From: Streptomyces antioxidans
GTDB lineage: Bacteria; Actinomycetota; Actinomycetes; Streptomycetales; Streptomycetaceae
DNA: 52,996 bases
Reading direction: 5' to 3'
Assembly (NCBI RefSeq): GCF_000968685.2
Contig: NZ_LAKD02000003.1
Location: 1-52,996, forward strand
The notes under the pieces are model-generated. The model searched no databases, was not told the DNA's origin, and was given only the letters and a program-made list of their open reading frames with translations. Made by a program: the position numbers and the translations under genes. Below are positions 31,664 through 39,827 of this stretch, piece by piece (position 1 is the first letter of the stretch; every line of letters begins with the position of its first letter).

Positions 31664-32434
31664 ATGAGTGGAATTCTCGCCGGTAAGCGCATCCTCGTCA
31701 CGGGCGTCATCACCGAGGCGTCCATCGCCTTCCACGCCGCCAAGCTGGCCCAGGAGGAGGGCGCCGAGGTCATCCTCACCGGCTTCGGCCGGGTCTCCCT
31801 CGTCGAGCGGATCGCCAAGCGGCTGCCCAAGCCCGCCCCGGTCATCGAGCTCGACGTGCAGAACCAGGAGCAGCTGGACGGCCTGGCCGACAAGGTGCGC
31901 GAGCACCTGGGCGAGGGCGTGGGCCTCGACGGCGTGGTGCACTCCATCGCCTTCGGCCCGCAGGGCGCGTTCAACTTCCTCGAGGGCACCTGGGAGGACG
32001 TCGGCACGGCCGTGCACGTCTCGGCCTACTCCCTCAAGGCGCTCACCACTGCGTGCCTGCCGGTGATGCCGCGCGGCGGCTCGGTCGTCGGGCTGACCTT
32101 CGACGCCCAGTTCGCCTGGCCGAAGTACGACTGGATGGGCGTGGCCAAGGCGGCGCTGGAGTCCACCAGCCGCTACCTCGCCCGCGACCTCGGCGAGCAG
32201 AACGTCCGCTGCAACCTGGTCTCCGCCGGGCCCATCAAGTCCATGGCCGCGAAGTCCATCCCCGGCTTCGAGGAGCTCGCGGACGTGTGGAACCACCGGG
32301 CCCCGATCGGCTGGGACCTGACCGACCCGGAGCCCGCCGGCCGCGGTGTCGTGGCCCTGCTGTCCGACTGGTTCCCGCGCACCACGGGCGAGATCGTGCA
32401 TGTCGACGGCGGTGTGCACATGATGGGTGCCTGA
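31664..32434 (+). CDS. fabI: Enoyl-ACP reductase (NADH) FabI/InhA
   Basis: A 256-residue enoyl-[acyl-carrier-protein] reductase of the InhA type, the last reductive step of fatty acid elongation. Motifs: GKRILVTGVITEASIAFHAAK at the N-terminus (FabI cofactor variant), VVHSIAFGPQGAF, and the catalytic segment FDAQFAWPKYDWMGVAKAALE with Tyr-x6-Lys. AGPIKSMAAKSIPGF is the substrate loop. ATG at 31664, directly after fabG. A strong terminator follows, ending the two-gene operon. Confidence 0.96.
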   Translation: MSGILAGKRILVTGVITEASIAFHAAKLAQEEGAEVILTGFGRVSLVERIAKRLPKPAPVIELDVQNQEQLDGLADKVREHLGEGVGLDGVVHSIAFGPQGAFNFLEGTWEDVGTAVHVSAYSLKALTTACLPVMPRGGSVVGLTFDAQFAWPKYDWMGVAKAALESTSRYLARDLGEQNVRCNLVSAGPIKSMAAKSIPGFEELADVWNHRAPIGWDLTDPEPAGRGVVALLSDWFPRTTGEIVHVDGGVHMMGA

Positions 32435-32466
32435 GCCCGCGGCGGCGCCCACGGCGTTTCCGTGCG

Positions 32467-32515
32467 ACGGCCGCCGTCCCGCTCCCGCGCACCGCGGGTC
32501 CGGGGCGGCGGCCGT
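32467..32515 (+). terminator. Terminator of the fabG-fabI operon
   Basis: ACGGCCGCCG (32467-32476) pairs with CGGCGGCCGT (32506-32515) and an inner CCCGC/GCGGG hairpin is present, 33 bases past the fabI stop. Confidence 0.7.
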
Positions 32516-32696
32516 TCCGCGTCCGTGTTCACCCGTTCGGGGGAGCAGGGCGCGCGTACGGGTGGTGGGCACACGCACTCTGGAGTCATACGCCCCGTAA
32601 CGCCCGATACGGCCGATTCCCCCGTACCCCCATACCCCGGTGCCCCCGGTACTCCCGATGCGTCCAGCGCCAGCGGCACGGCCGAGGAGGTCCCGC

Positions 32697-33020
32697 ATGC
32701 GTACGACCCGCCGTGTCGCGGCCGCGGTGCTGCTCGTCGCCACGGTGGGTCTGGTCATCGCCGCCTCCAGCTCCGCCGCGCAGGACCGGCCCCGGCACCG
32801 CGAGGCCGCCTGCAGCACCACGGTGCGCGGCTCGCACGCCACGGCCAGCTGCTTCAACCCCAATCCCCGCGCCGACCGGGTGCAGCTGCATGTCGAATGC
32901 GCCCACTGGTGGGACCCGGACATGGACGCCCGCCCGGTGGAGGTCGGCCCGGCCCAGTATGTGCGGCTCGCCGAGCGCTGCTGGAAGGAGATACGGAAGG
33001 CCTGGGTGAGCCACCGCTGA
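32697..33020 (+). CDS. Small secreted protein of unknown function
   Basis: A 107-residue protein with a signal peptide (MRTTRRVAAAVLLVATVGLV, cleavage likely after SSSAA) and a mature domain of about 75 residues. That domain has four Cys (ACSTT, ASCFN, VECAHW, ERCWKE) that could form two disulfides. No family recognised; a streptomycete secreted protein. ATG at 32697 with GAGGAGG at the ideal distance. Convergent with the GntR gene. Confidence 0.75.
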   Translation: MRTTRRVAAAVLLVATVGLVIAASSSAAQDRPRHREAACSTTVRGSHATASCFNPNPRADRVQLHVECAHWWDPDMDARPVEVGPAQYVRLAERCWKEIRKAWVSHR

Positions 33021-33062
33021 GCGCGGGGGCCACCGCGTACGCATCCGTCCGTGGCCGGTCGC

Positions 33063-33737
33063 TCAGCGGCCCCGGAAACGGCAGCCGAAGGGGTGGGTGC
33101 TGGCCTCGGCCGCCGCCCGCTCCCCGTTCCCCTCTCGGATCGCCTCCACCAGCCGTCCGTGGTCCACGTAGGCGTCCGGGCCCATCCCGCTGTCGACGTC
33201 CGCGCGCAGGAAGTCCCGTACCACCGCGCCCAGGTCCGCGTACAGCTCGGCCAGCACATCGTTGTGCGCGGCGGCCACGACCGCCATGTGCAAGGTGGCG
33301 TCCGCCTCGACGAAGGCGTCCGGGTCGCCCGCCCCCCAGGCCCGCTCGCGCCGGTCCAGCTGGGCGTCCAGCTGCTTGAGGTCCTGCTCGGTACGGCGCT
33401 CCGCGGCCAGGTGGGCCGCCTTGGTCTCCAGCGCGCTGCGCAACTCGGCCACATGACGGGGGTCAGCGGCGGCGAAGCGGCGGTGCATCACCCCGGCCAG
33501 TTCGCTGGTCGCCAGCACATAGGTGCCCGAGCCCTGGCGGATGTCCAGCAGCCCGTTGTGCGCGAGGGCGCGCACGGCCTCCCGTACGGTGTTGCGCGCG
33601 ACCCCGAGCTGCTCGACCAGCTCGGGCTCGGTGGGGATCCGCGAACCCACCGGCCACTCGCCCGAGGTGATCTGGGCGCGCAGCTGGGCGATCACCTGGT
33701 CGGCGAGGGCGGAGCGCCGGGGCGAGGTCAGCGGCAT
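33063..33737 (-). CDS. FadR-type GntR family transcriptional regulator
   Basis: A 224-residue regulator. The winged helix-turn-helix runs over residues about 8-75 (ALADQVIAQLRAQITSGEWPVGSRIPTEPELVEQLGVARN-type GntR pattern, TVREAVRALAHNGLLDIRQGSGTYV), followed by an all-helical FCD ligand domain (LRSALETKAAHLAAERR, DADFH-like DATLHMAVVAAAHNDVLAEL with metal-ligand His). It probably senses a small carboxylate and represses the divergent MFS gene; a palindrome overlaps that promoter. ATG at 33737. Confidence 0.92.
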   Translation of the reverse strand: MPLTSPRRSALADQVIAQLRAQITSGEWPVGSRIPTEPELVEQLGVARNTVREAVRALAHNGLLDIRQGSGTYVLATSELAGVMHRRFAAADPRHVAELRSALETKAAHLAAERRTEQDLKQLDAQLDRRERAWGAGDPDAFVEADATLHMAVVAAAHNDVLAELYADLGAVVRDFLRADVDSGMGPDAYVDHGRLVEAIREGNGERAAAEASTHPFGCRFRGR

Positions 33738-33867
33738 GACTCTCCTGTGCGTGCGTGTGAGCTGGTGTGGGTGCGGAGGCGGTCCGAGCTGGGCGGAGGG
33801 ACGACTTCTCCATGATGCCGTCCGGCCGTTACCGGGGGGTTGCTATCCACTGGACGGGCATTCATCC

Positions 33868-33882
33868 CATCATTCTATGATG
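33868..33882. promoter_or_regulatory. Palindromic operator CATCAT-TCT-ATGATG before the MFS gene
   Basis: A perfect 6-3-6 dyad in the 151-base gap between the FadR-type regulator and the MFS exporter, ending 6 bases before the ATG at 33889 that I use as start. The size fits a GntR-family site. Two upstream ATG codons are part of the palindrome itself. Confidence 0.55.
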
Positions 33883-33888
33883 GTCGGC

Positions 33889-35262
33889 ATGCATACGTCC
33901 CCGTCTGACGACCTCGCGCCGCCCGAGACCGCCGCCCCCGCGCCCCGCCCGGCGGACCCGGGAGGACCGCGCCGCGCGGCCTCGCCCTGGCGCGGCCGGG
34001 TCATGGCGGCAGGGCTCATACTCGCCGCGCTCAATCTCCGCCCCGCTGTCACCAGCCTCGGTCCGCTGCTAGAGGAGGTCCGCGATGACCTCGGGATGAG
34101 CGGCACCGTCGCCGGAGTGCTCACCTCCGTGCCCCCGGCCTGCTTCGCGCTCTTCGGGCTCACCGCCCCCCGGCTGGCCCGGCGCTGGGGGCCGGGGGCC
34201 GTCGTCTGCGCCGGGCTCGCCGCCATCGCCACCGGTCTGCTGCTGCGCCCCTTCGCCGGCGGGACACCGGTCTTCCTGGCCGCCAGTGCGCTCGCCCTGG
34301 CCGGGATCGCGGTGAGCAACGTCCTGATGCCGGTGATCGTCAAGCGTTGGTTCCCGGACCGGGTCGGCGCGATGACCGGGCTGTACTCGATGGGGCTTTC
34401 GCTGGGCACGGCCGCAGCGGCGGCGGCCACCGTCCCGATGAGCGACGCACTGGGCGGCTCCTGGCGGACCGGGCTCGGGGCGTGGGCGCTGCTCGCCGCG
34501 GTGGCGCTGGTGCCCTGGCTGTTCCTCGCCCGCGCGGGGGCGGGCGGCGCGGCGGCGATCGGCGCGGCGGCGGGAGGCCCAGGCGCAGGAGGTCCGGGCG
34601 CGAGTGGCCAGGGCGCGAGTGGCACAGCGGTGGGCGGTACGGGCGCGGACGCGTCCGCCGGGGCCCCGGCCGACGCCCCCGCGATGCCCATCACCCGTAG
34701 CCCCCTCGCCTGGGCCATGGCCGTCTTCTTCGGCTTCCAGGCCACCGCCGCGTACATCTCCATGGGCTGGATGCCGCAGATCTTCCGGGACGCGGGGGTC
34801 TCCGCCTCCACCTCAGGTCTGCTGCTGGCCGTGATGATGGCGATGGGCGTGCCGCTCGCCTTCGCCCTGCCGCGGATCGCCGCCCGGCTGCGGCACCAGG
34901 GCGTCCTGGTCGTCGTCCTCGGCGTCTTCGGGCTCACCGGTTACGCCGGGCTGTGGCTGGCCCCGGCCGGGGGCGCCTGGGCGTGGGCCCTGCTGCTCGG
35001 CGTCGCAAACTGCGCCTTCCCGCTCGCCCTCACCATGATCGGTATGCGGACGAGGACCCACGCGGGCGTCGTCCGGCTGTCGGCCTTCGCGCAGAGCGTC
35101 GGCTATCTGCTGTCCATCCCGGGCCCGCTGCTGGTCGGCGTGCTCTACCAGCACAGCGGCGGCTGGGGGCAGCCGATCGCGCTGATGGCCGGGCTCATGG
35201 TGCCGCAGATCGTCGCGGGCGTACTGGCCGGGCGCGACCGCCACATCGAGGACGAGGCCTGA
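33889..35262 (+). CDS. MFS transporter, CynX/NimT family
   Basis: A 457-residue major facilitator protein with about 12 transmembrane helices. The start of the core, LILAALNLRPAVTSLGPLLE, and LMPVIVKRWFPDRVGAMTGLYSMGL are hallmarks of the CynX/NimT (cyanate/2-nitroimidazole-type) subfamily. The central cytoplasmic loop is enlarged by a Gly/Ala-rich stretch of about 50 residues (34540-34690). Substrate unknown; export or uptake of a small anion is likely. I start at ATG 33889 (MHTSPSDDLAP); ATGs at 33877 and 33880 are in frame. Probably controlled by the divergent FadR-type regulator. Followed by the SGM_5486-type small gene. Confidence 0.88.
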   Translation: MHTSPSDDLAPPETAAPAPRPADPGGPRRAASPWRGRVMAAGLILAALNLRPAVTSLGPLLEEVRDDLGMSGTVAGVLTSVPPACFALFGLTAPRLARRWGPGAVVCAGLAAIATGLLLRPFAGGTPVFLAASALALAGIAVSNVLMPVIVKRWFPDRVGAMTGLYSMGLSLGTAAAAAATVPMSDALGGSWRTGLGAWALLAAVALVPWLFLARAGAGGAAAIGAAAGGPGAGGPGASGQGASGTAVGGTGADASAGAPADAPAMPITRSPLAWAMAVFFGFQATAAYISMGWMPQIFRDAGVSASTSGLLLAVMMAMGVPLAFALPRIAARLRHQGVLVVVLGVFGLTGYAGLWLAPAGGAWAWALLLGVANCAFPLALTMIGMRTRTHAGVVRLSAFAQSVGYLLSIPGPLLVGVLYQHSGGWGQPIALMAGLMVPQIVAGVLAGRDRHIEDEA

Positions 35263-35312
35263 CCGGGACGAGGCCTGACCGGGACGAGGCCTGACCGGGA
35301 CGAGGCCTGACG
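35251..35312 (+). repeat. 16-base tandem repeat spanning the MFS stop codon
   Basis: Unit GACGAGGCCTGACCGG starts at 35251, 35267, 35283 and 35299 (the last incomplete). The first unit encodes the last codons and stop of the MFS gene (Asp-Glu-Ala-stop); the other units repeat that stop in the three phases. Confidence 0.95.
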
Positions 35313-35396
35313 GGGAACGGGGCGTGACACGAGGACGCAGCCTGAAGAGGGCCGGGGCTGACCGGTCTCGCGTACCGGGGATGGGACACTGTTGCC

Positions 35397-35513
35397 ATGC
35401 CAGTGCTCGATGAGAACCCCCAGAACGGCCAGAAGAAGCTCCTCGTCATCTTCGGTGTGATGCTGGGCATCACCGTGATCATCGGCGTGATCGCCACCAT
35501 CGCCTCGCCCTGA
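35397..35513 (+). CDS. SGM_5486 family transporter-associated small protein
   Basis: A 38-residue protein: MPVLDENPQNGQKKLL followed by a single hydrophobic helix VIFGVMLGITVIIGVIATIA and a short end. I recognise it as the SGM_5486-type protein that accompanies MFS transporters of this subfamily in streptomycetes. It is too short for standard gene callers. ATG at 35397, stop 35511-35513, 134 bases after the MFS stop. Likely an accessory or assembly peptide of the transporter; role inferred. Confidence 0.85.
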   Translation: MPVLDENPQNGQKKLLVIFGVMLGITVIIGVIATIASP

Positions 35514-35664
35514 CCTGGTGTGGCGGCCGGATGGTGGGGCTGGCCCCACCATCCCCTAGGGGGCAGGGCTCAGGGGGAACTGGGTGGCTCACCGGATGGG
35601 AGACGCCCCGCCCGCTCCGTACCGTCGAACCATCGACACGTTCGGCGAACCCGGAGGCGATCCC

Positions 35665-35883
35665 ATGTCCGCCCGCACCCGTACCCGGCACTCGCACCCG
35701 GTGGACAGCGGCATGGGCACCCGGCTGCCGTGGTGGGCGGTCGCCCTCCCGGCCGTGGCCTTCGCGGCGCTGCTGGTCCTGCTGACCGGACCCACCGACG
35801 CCCACGCCGACAGCGGTGGCTCGGGGCCGGTCTCGCAGGTCGTGGAGTTGGTGCGGCGGGCCTTAGGAGAGGTGGCACCGTGA
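35665..35883 (+). CDS. Small single-helix membrane or secreted protein
   Basis: A 72-residue protein. Ser/Arg/Thr-rich N-terminus (MSARTRTRHSHPVDSG), one hydrophobic helix (WWAVALPAVAFAALLVLLTG) and an Ala/Ser/Gly-rich C-terminal part with VSQVVELVRRALGEV. No family recognised. ATG at 35665 with GGAGG 6 bases upstream; an earlier ATG at 35584 lacks such a site. Confidence 0.6.
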   Translation: MSARTRTRHSHPVDSGMGTRLPWWAVALPAVAFAALLVLLTGPTDAHADSGGSGPVSQVVELVRRALGEVAP

Positions 35884-35998
35884 CCACCGTAGGCGGTGGA
35901 GATCAGTTGTGTCCGCCGTACAGCGGGTGTGCTCACGTTTGACGAGGTCGTTCCAACACCCTGCGCCTCGTGCACCGATCCATGCGAAGCTGGGACGC

Positions 35999-36517
35999 AT
36001 GAGCGTCGATGTGCCCCGCAGGATTGTCCTCCTTCGACACGCCAAGGCCGACTGGCCCCAGGTGGCCGACCATGAGCGCCCGCTCGCGGAGCGCGGCCGC
36101 AATGACGCCCCGCTCGCCGGGCGCCGGATCGCGGAGGCCGGTCTCACCCCCGAACTCACCCTCTGCTCCACCGCGCTGCGCACCCGCGAGACCTGGAAGC
36201 TGGTGGTCCACGAGCTGCCGCGGCGCCCCAAGACCGTCTACGAGGAGCGGCTGTACGACGCCCCGGTCGGTCAGCTCATCGAGGTGATCAACGAGACGTC
36301 GGACGACATCACCGACCTGCTGGTCGTCGGCCACAACCCCGGGATGCACGGCCTCGCCGACGCGCTGGCGGGCGAGGCCGATGAGGACGCCAAGGAGCGC
36401 ATGGACCGCGGCGCCTTCCCCACCTCCGCGTTCGCGGTCGTGACCGTCAGCGGTTCGTGGAAGTCGGTCGAGATCGGCTGCGGGCGGCTGACCAGCTTCT
36501 GGGCGCCCCACGAGTGA
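35999..36517 (+). CDS. SixA-like histidine phosphatase family protein
   Basis: A 172-residue protein of the histidine phosphatase (SixA) branch. The RHA motif RIVLLRHAKADWPQ carries the catalytic His, AERGRNDAPLAGRRI follows, STALRTRETWKLV holds the conserved Arg, and LLVVGHNPGMH carries the second His. SixA removes phosphate from HPt domains; here the substrate is unknown. ATG at 35999 (MSVDVPRR). A longer frame from 35909 is less likely. Convergent with serB. Confidence 0.9.
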   Translation: MSVDVPRRIVLLRHAKADWPQVADHERPLAERGRNDAPLAGRRIAEAGLTPELTLCSTALRTRETWKLVVHELPRRPKTVYEERLYDAPVGQLIEVINETSDDITDLLVVGHNPGMHGLADALAGEADEDAKERMDRGAFPTSAFAVVTVSGSWKSVEIGCGRLTSFWAPHE

Positions 36518-36616
36518 GCCCGCCGGGCCCTGTGCTCCCGGCTGATCCGCTGGGCCTGCCGCCCCGGGCGTGATGCCGCGCCGCAGCGCACCGGCCCCGC
36601 TGTCGCAACGTCCCCA

Positions 36617-36671
36617 CGCACCGGCCCCCGCCCCGCCGTAGTCGTCGTACGGGGGAGCGGGGGCCGGTGCG
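36617..36671. terminator. Bidirectional terminator between sixA-like gene and serB
   Basis: CGCACCGGCCCCCGC (36617-36631) pairs perfectly over 15 bp with 36657-36671, loop 25 bases, between convergent genes. Confidence 0.8.
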
Positions 36672-36689
36672 CGTTCCGGGCGGGGCCCG

Positions 36690-37922
36690 TCAGTCCACGT
36701 GCGCGTCCGCCGCCTCGACCTCATCGCGGGTCACGCCCAGCAGATACAGCACGGTGTCGAGGAACGGCACGTTCACGGACGTGTGCGCGGCCTCCTGGAC
36801 CACCGGCTTGGCGTTGAAGGCGACGCCGAGGCCCGCCGCGTTCAGCATGTCCAGGTCGTTCGCCCCGTCGCCGATCGCGACGGTCTGCACCAGCGGCACC
36901 CCCGCCTCGGCCGCGAAGCGCCGCAGCAGCCGGGCCTTGCCCGCCCGGTCCACCACCTCGCCGATCACCCGGCCGGTCAGCTTGCCGTCCACGACCTCCA
37001 GGGTGTTGGCGGAGGCGAAGTCCAGCCCAAGACGTTCCTTGAGGTCGTCGGTGACCTGCGTAAAGCCGCCGGAGACCACGCCCACCTGATAGCCGAGCCG
37101 CTTCAGTGTGCGGATCAGCGTACGGGCGCCGGGCGTGAGCCGGACCTCGGCGCGCACCTTCTCCACCACGGACTCGTCGATCCCCGCAAGCAGCGCGACC
37201 CGCGCGTGCAGCGACTGCTCGAAGTCCAGCTCACCACGCATCGCCCGGGCCGTGACCTCGGCGACCTCTGCCTCACAGCCCGCGTGCGCGGCGAAGAGCT
37301 CGATCACCTCGTCCTGGATCAGGGTGGAGTCCACATCCATGACCACCAGCCGCTGCGCACGGCGCTGCAGCCCCGACGCCACCACGGCCACATCGACGCC
37401 GATATCGGCGGCCTCGGTGGCCAGCGCGGTGCGCAGCGGTTCTGTCGCGGCGCCGGACACCTCGAACTCCACGGCCGTCACCGGATACTTCGCCAGCCGG
37501 AAGATCCGGTCGATATTGCCGCCGGTACCGGTGATACGGGAGGCGATGGCGGCCGTCGACTCGGCGGTCAGCGGATTCCCCAGCACGGTGACGTGCGACC
37601 GGCCCGTGCCACGCGGCCGGTTGTCGCCCCGGCCGGAGATGATCTCGGCCTGGAGCCGCATCGACTCCGCCCAGCTGTGCACGGTGGCCCGCAGATCGCC
37701 CTCCGACCCGTCGGCCTTGGGCGGGGTGACCAGGACGCACAGCACGATGCGGCCCCGGGTGACGACCTGCTCTATGTCGACTATGTCCACGCCATAGGCG
37801 GCGAGGGTGTCGCAGAGTCCGGCGGTGATACCGGGGCGGTCCTTGCCGAAGATCTTGACAAGGAGGGTGGGGACATCATCGTCCGGAACGGTGGTGACGG
37901 GGGGGATCCGCGATGCGCTCAT
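36690..37922 (-). CDS. serB: Phosphoserine phosphatase SerB
   Basis: A 410-residue enzyme for the last step of serine synthesis. Two ACT-type domains form the N-terminal half (LLVKIFGKDRPGITAGLCDTLA and HVTVLGNPLTAESTAAIASRI). The C-terminal HAD domain has motif I VMDVDSTLIQDEVIELFA (Asp nucleophile), motif II VVSGGFTQV and motif III VAIGDGANDLDML. Length fits the mycobacterial/streptomycete SerB2 type with regulatory ACT domains. ATG at 37922. Shares the hairpin terminator with the SixA-like gene. Confidence 0.95.
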   Translation of the reverse strand: MSASRIPPVTTVPDDDVPTLLVKIFGKDRPGITAGLCDTLAAYGVDIVDIEQVVTRGRIVLCVLVTPPKADGSEGDLRATVHSWAESMRLQAEIISGRGDNRPRGTGRSHVTVLGNPLTAESTAAIASRITGTGGNIDRIFRLAKYPVTAVEFEVSGAATEPLRTALATEAADIGVDVAVVASGLQRRAQRLVVMDVDSTLIQDEVIELFAAHAGCEAEVAEVTARAMRGELDFEQSLHARVALLAGIDESVVEKVRAEVRLTPGARTLIRTLKRLGYQVGVVSGGFTQVTDDLKERLGLDFASANTLEVVDGKLTGRVIGEVVDRAGKARLLRRFAAEAGVPLVQTVAIGDGANDLDMLNAAGLGVAFNAKPVVQEAAHTSVNVPFLDTVLYLLGVTRDEVEAADAHVD

Positions 37923-38194
37923 GGTCTTCCCACCGTATCCGGCCCCGTCCGGGCCGTGCGCGGCAGCCCACACCGTGGACGGCCCTCCGAGGCGGAACGT
38001 TCATGTCCCGGTCGCCACGATGTCACCCACGCCTGATCGGCAACGCCCCATGCCAGGCCCGCCCCCATCCCCGGGGTCTGCGCGGCGTGATGCGCCCCGC
38101 CCGCCGCCCGGTCCCCGGGGCCTGCGCGGTGTCATACGCCGCGTCCGCCGCCCGTCCCCGGAGGCCGTCCGGGCCGTCAGCCCGCTCGTCCGGA

Positions 38195-39589
38195 TCACAC
38201 GAGCGGAAGCGCCACCGCCCGGCGTCCCGCCGCCCCCGTTGACCATGCCGCCAGCGCTCCGACCGCACCCGCCGCCGCGCCCCACAACGCGCCCAGGGCC
38301 AGTGCGAGCGGGGCGTTCCCGTACAGCTCGATGCCCGCCCCGAAGGCGTCGAAGCCGAGCACGGACAGGCTCGCCCCCGCCGAGACCTGGGTCAGCCCCA
38401 CCAGCAGTGGCAGCGCGAGCGCGGTCACCACGCCCAGCCGCAGCGCGCACCACCCCGCGAAGGCGAGCGGCCGGGAGCCCGCCACGGGCGTACGGGCCGC
38501 GGTGAGCACTCCCGCGGCGAGCACCAGCAGCACGCTCGCGACCACCAGCAGCCAGACCCGGCCGTCGAGCTCGGCGAGCCGCCCCACCGTGATCCGGTCC
38601 CCGCCCGGCCCGGCGAGCAGATCGTCCACCGGGTCGGGCAGCACATGCCGCAGCGCGCCGCTCACCCGGCCGTACCAGGGGACGAACAGCCCGAGCGGTA
38701 TGCCGATCCACACCCCGTTGGGCGCGCCGAGCAGCGCCGACCCGAGCACCAGCCCCGGATGGTCGTCGCCGACCGCCGCGTAGACCCCGGCCACCAGGCC
38801 CGCGCCGACCGCGAGCACCAGCACCCCGCACAGCGCGGAGACCGCCGGGCGGACCGTGCGGTGCAGCGCCTGCCCGCCGCGCGGCAGCGGGGTACGGCGC
38901 GAGGCGAGCAGCGCGAGCAGCAAGACGGCGACGACCCACACCAGGCCGCCCAGCAGCGAGCGGCCTGGGGCCACGGTGAAGCCGACGGACGCCTTCGCGC
39001 CGACGAGGTCGGACAGCCGGTCAGGCAGCAGCCCGCCGCCGATGTCCGCGATATCGCCCAGCTGCTCGGGGAGCTGGCTCAGCAGATCGTGCTCGGTGTC
39101 CTCGGGGTGCTCCGTACCGAGGCCACGGCGTACGAGCGTGGCACCGTCGATCGTGACCGTATCGTTGCCCACCCAGGTCAGCCCGGCGAGCAGCAGCAGG
39201 AAGAGCACGGTCACCAGGCCCGCCCGCGCCGCGAGTTCGGCCCGGCCGATCACCGCCCCCGCGCCCCGCAGCGACCGTACGAACAGCCAGCCCAACAGCA
39301 GCGCCCCGACCAGACTCACCCCCAGCGGCGCGAGGTCGATGGCCGCGCGGGCCTGGGCGCCCTCAAGGCCGAAGACGCCCACATCGCCGGACGGCGTGAC
39401 GGAACCGCCGACCGCCAGCACCGTCGCCGCGGCGGCCATCGGCCCGAGCGCGCCCGCACCGTCCGCGCCGATCAGATGCAGACCGAGCGCGGCGATCCCC
39501 ACCATGGCCAGGAACGCCCAGCTCACCGAGGCGAGCGCGGCGAGCAGCGCGGGTCCCCAGGGCACTCGTACGCCGTCGCTCGCACCCAT
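38195..39589 (-). CDS. Streptophobe family membrane protein
   Basis: A 464-residue very hydrophobic protein with about 10-12 helices, including LLAALASVSWAFLAMVGIAALGL and ALALGALWGAAAGAVGALAAW. I recognise the length, the lineage and the inserted extracytoplasmic loop (DTVTIDGATLVRRGLGTEH) as the streptophobe family, known only from streptomycetes and relatives. No function is known. ATG at 39589. Divergent from the FHA-ABC gene, 238 bases apart. The 272-base gap to serB holds nothing I recognise. Confidence 0.85.
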   Translation of the reverse strand: MGASDGVRVPWGPALLAALASVSWAFLAMVGIAALGLHLIGADGAGALGPMAAAATVLAVGGSVTPSGDVGVFGLEGAQARAAIDLAPLGVSLVGALLLGWLFVRSLRGAGAVIGRAELAARAGLVTVLFLLLLAGLTWVGNDTVTIDGATLVRRGLGTEHPEDTEHDLLSQLPEQLGDIADIGGGLLPDRLSDLVGAKASVGFTVAPGRSLLGGLVWVVAVLLLALLASRRTPLPRGGQALHRTVRPAVSALCGVLVLAVGAGLVAGVYAAVGDDHPGLVLGSALLGAPNGVWIGIPLGLFVPWYGRVSGALRHVLPDPVDDLLAGPGGDRITVGRLAELDGRVWLLVVASVLLVLAAGVLTAARTPVAGSRPLAFAGWCALRLGVVTALALPLLVGLTQVSAGASLSVLGFDAFGAGIELYGNAPLALALGALWGAAAGAVGALAAWSTGAAGRRAVALPLV

Positions 39590-39827
39590 ACCGCCGCCCC
39601 CCCCGATCGTCGCGAGTTGCCCGGATAAACCATGATCCGCACTATCCGTCAGCGCTTACCACTTTCCGAGGGCCTTTCGGATGAGTCAACGACGCCCGAG
39701 ATGCGGTCTTGTCAAAGCCCGACTTCCGGTGAAGGGACTGAGCCTGAAATAGTTCCTCAGGATGTTCGCCATCCCTAGACTCCCTGTGTCAGGGGGGTAC
39801 CTCGGGGGACAACTAGTGGGGCATGGA

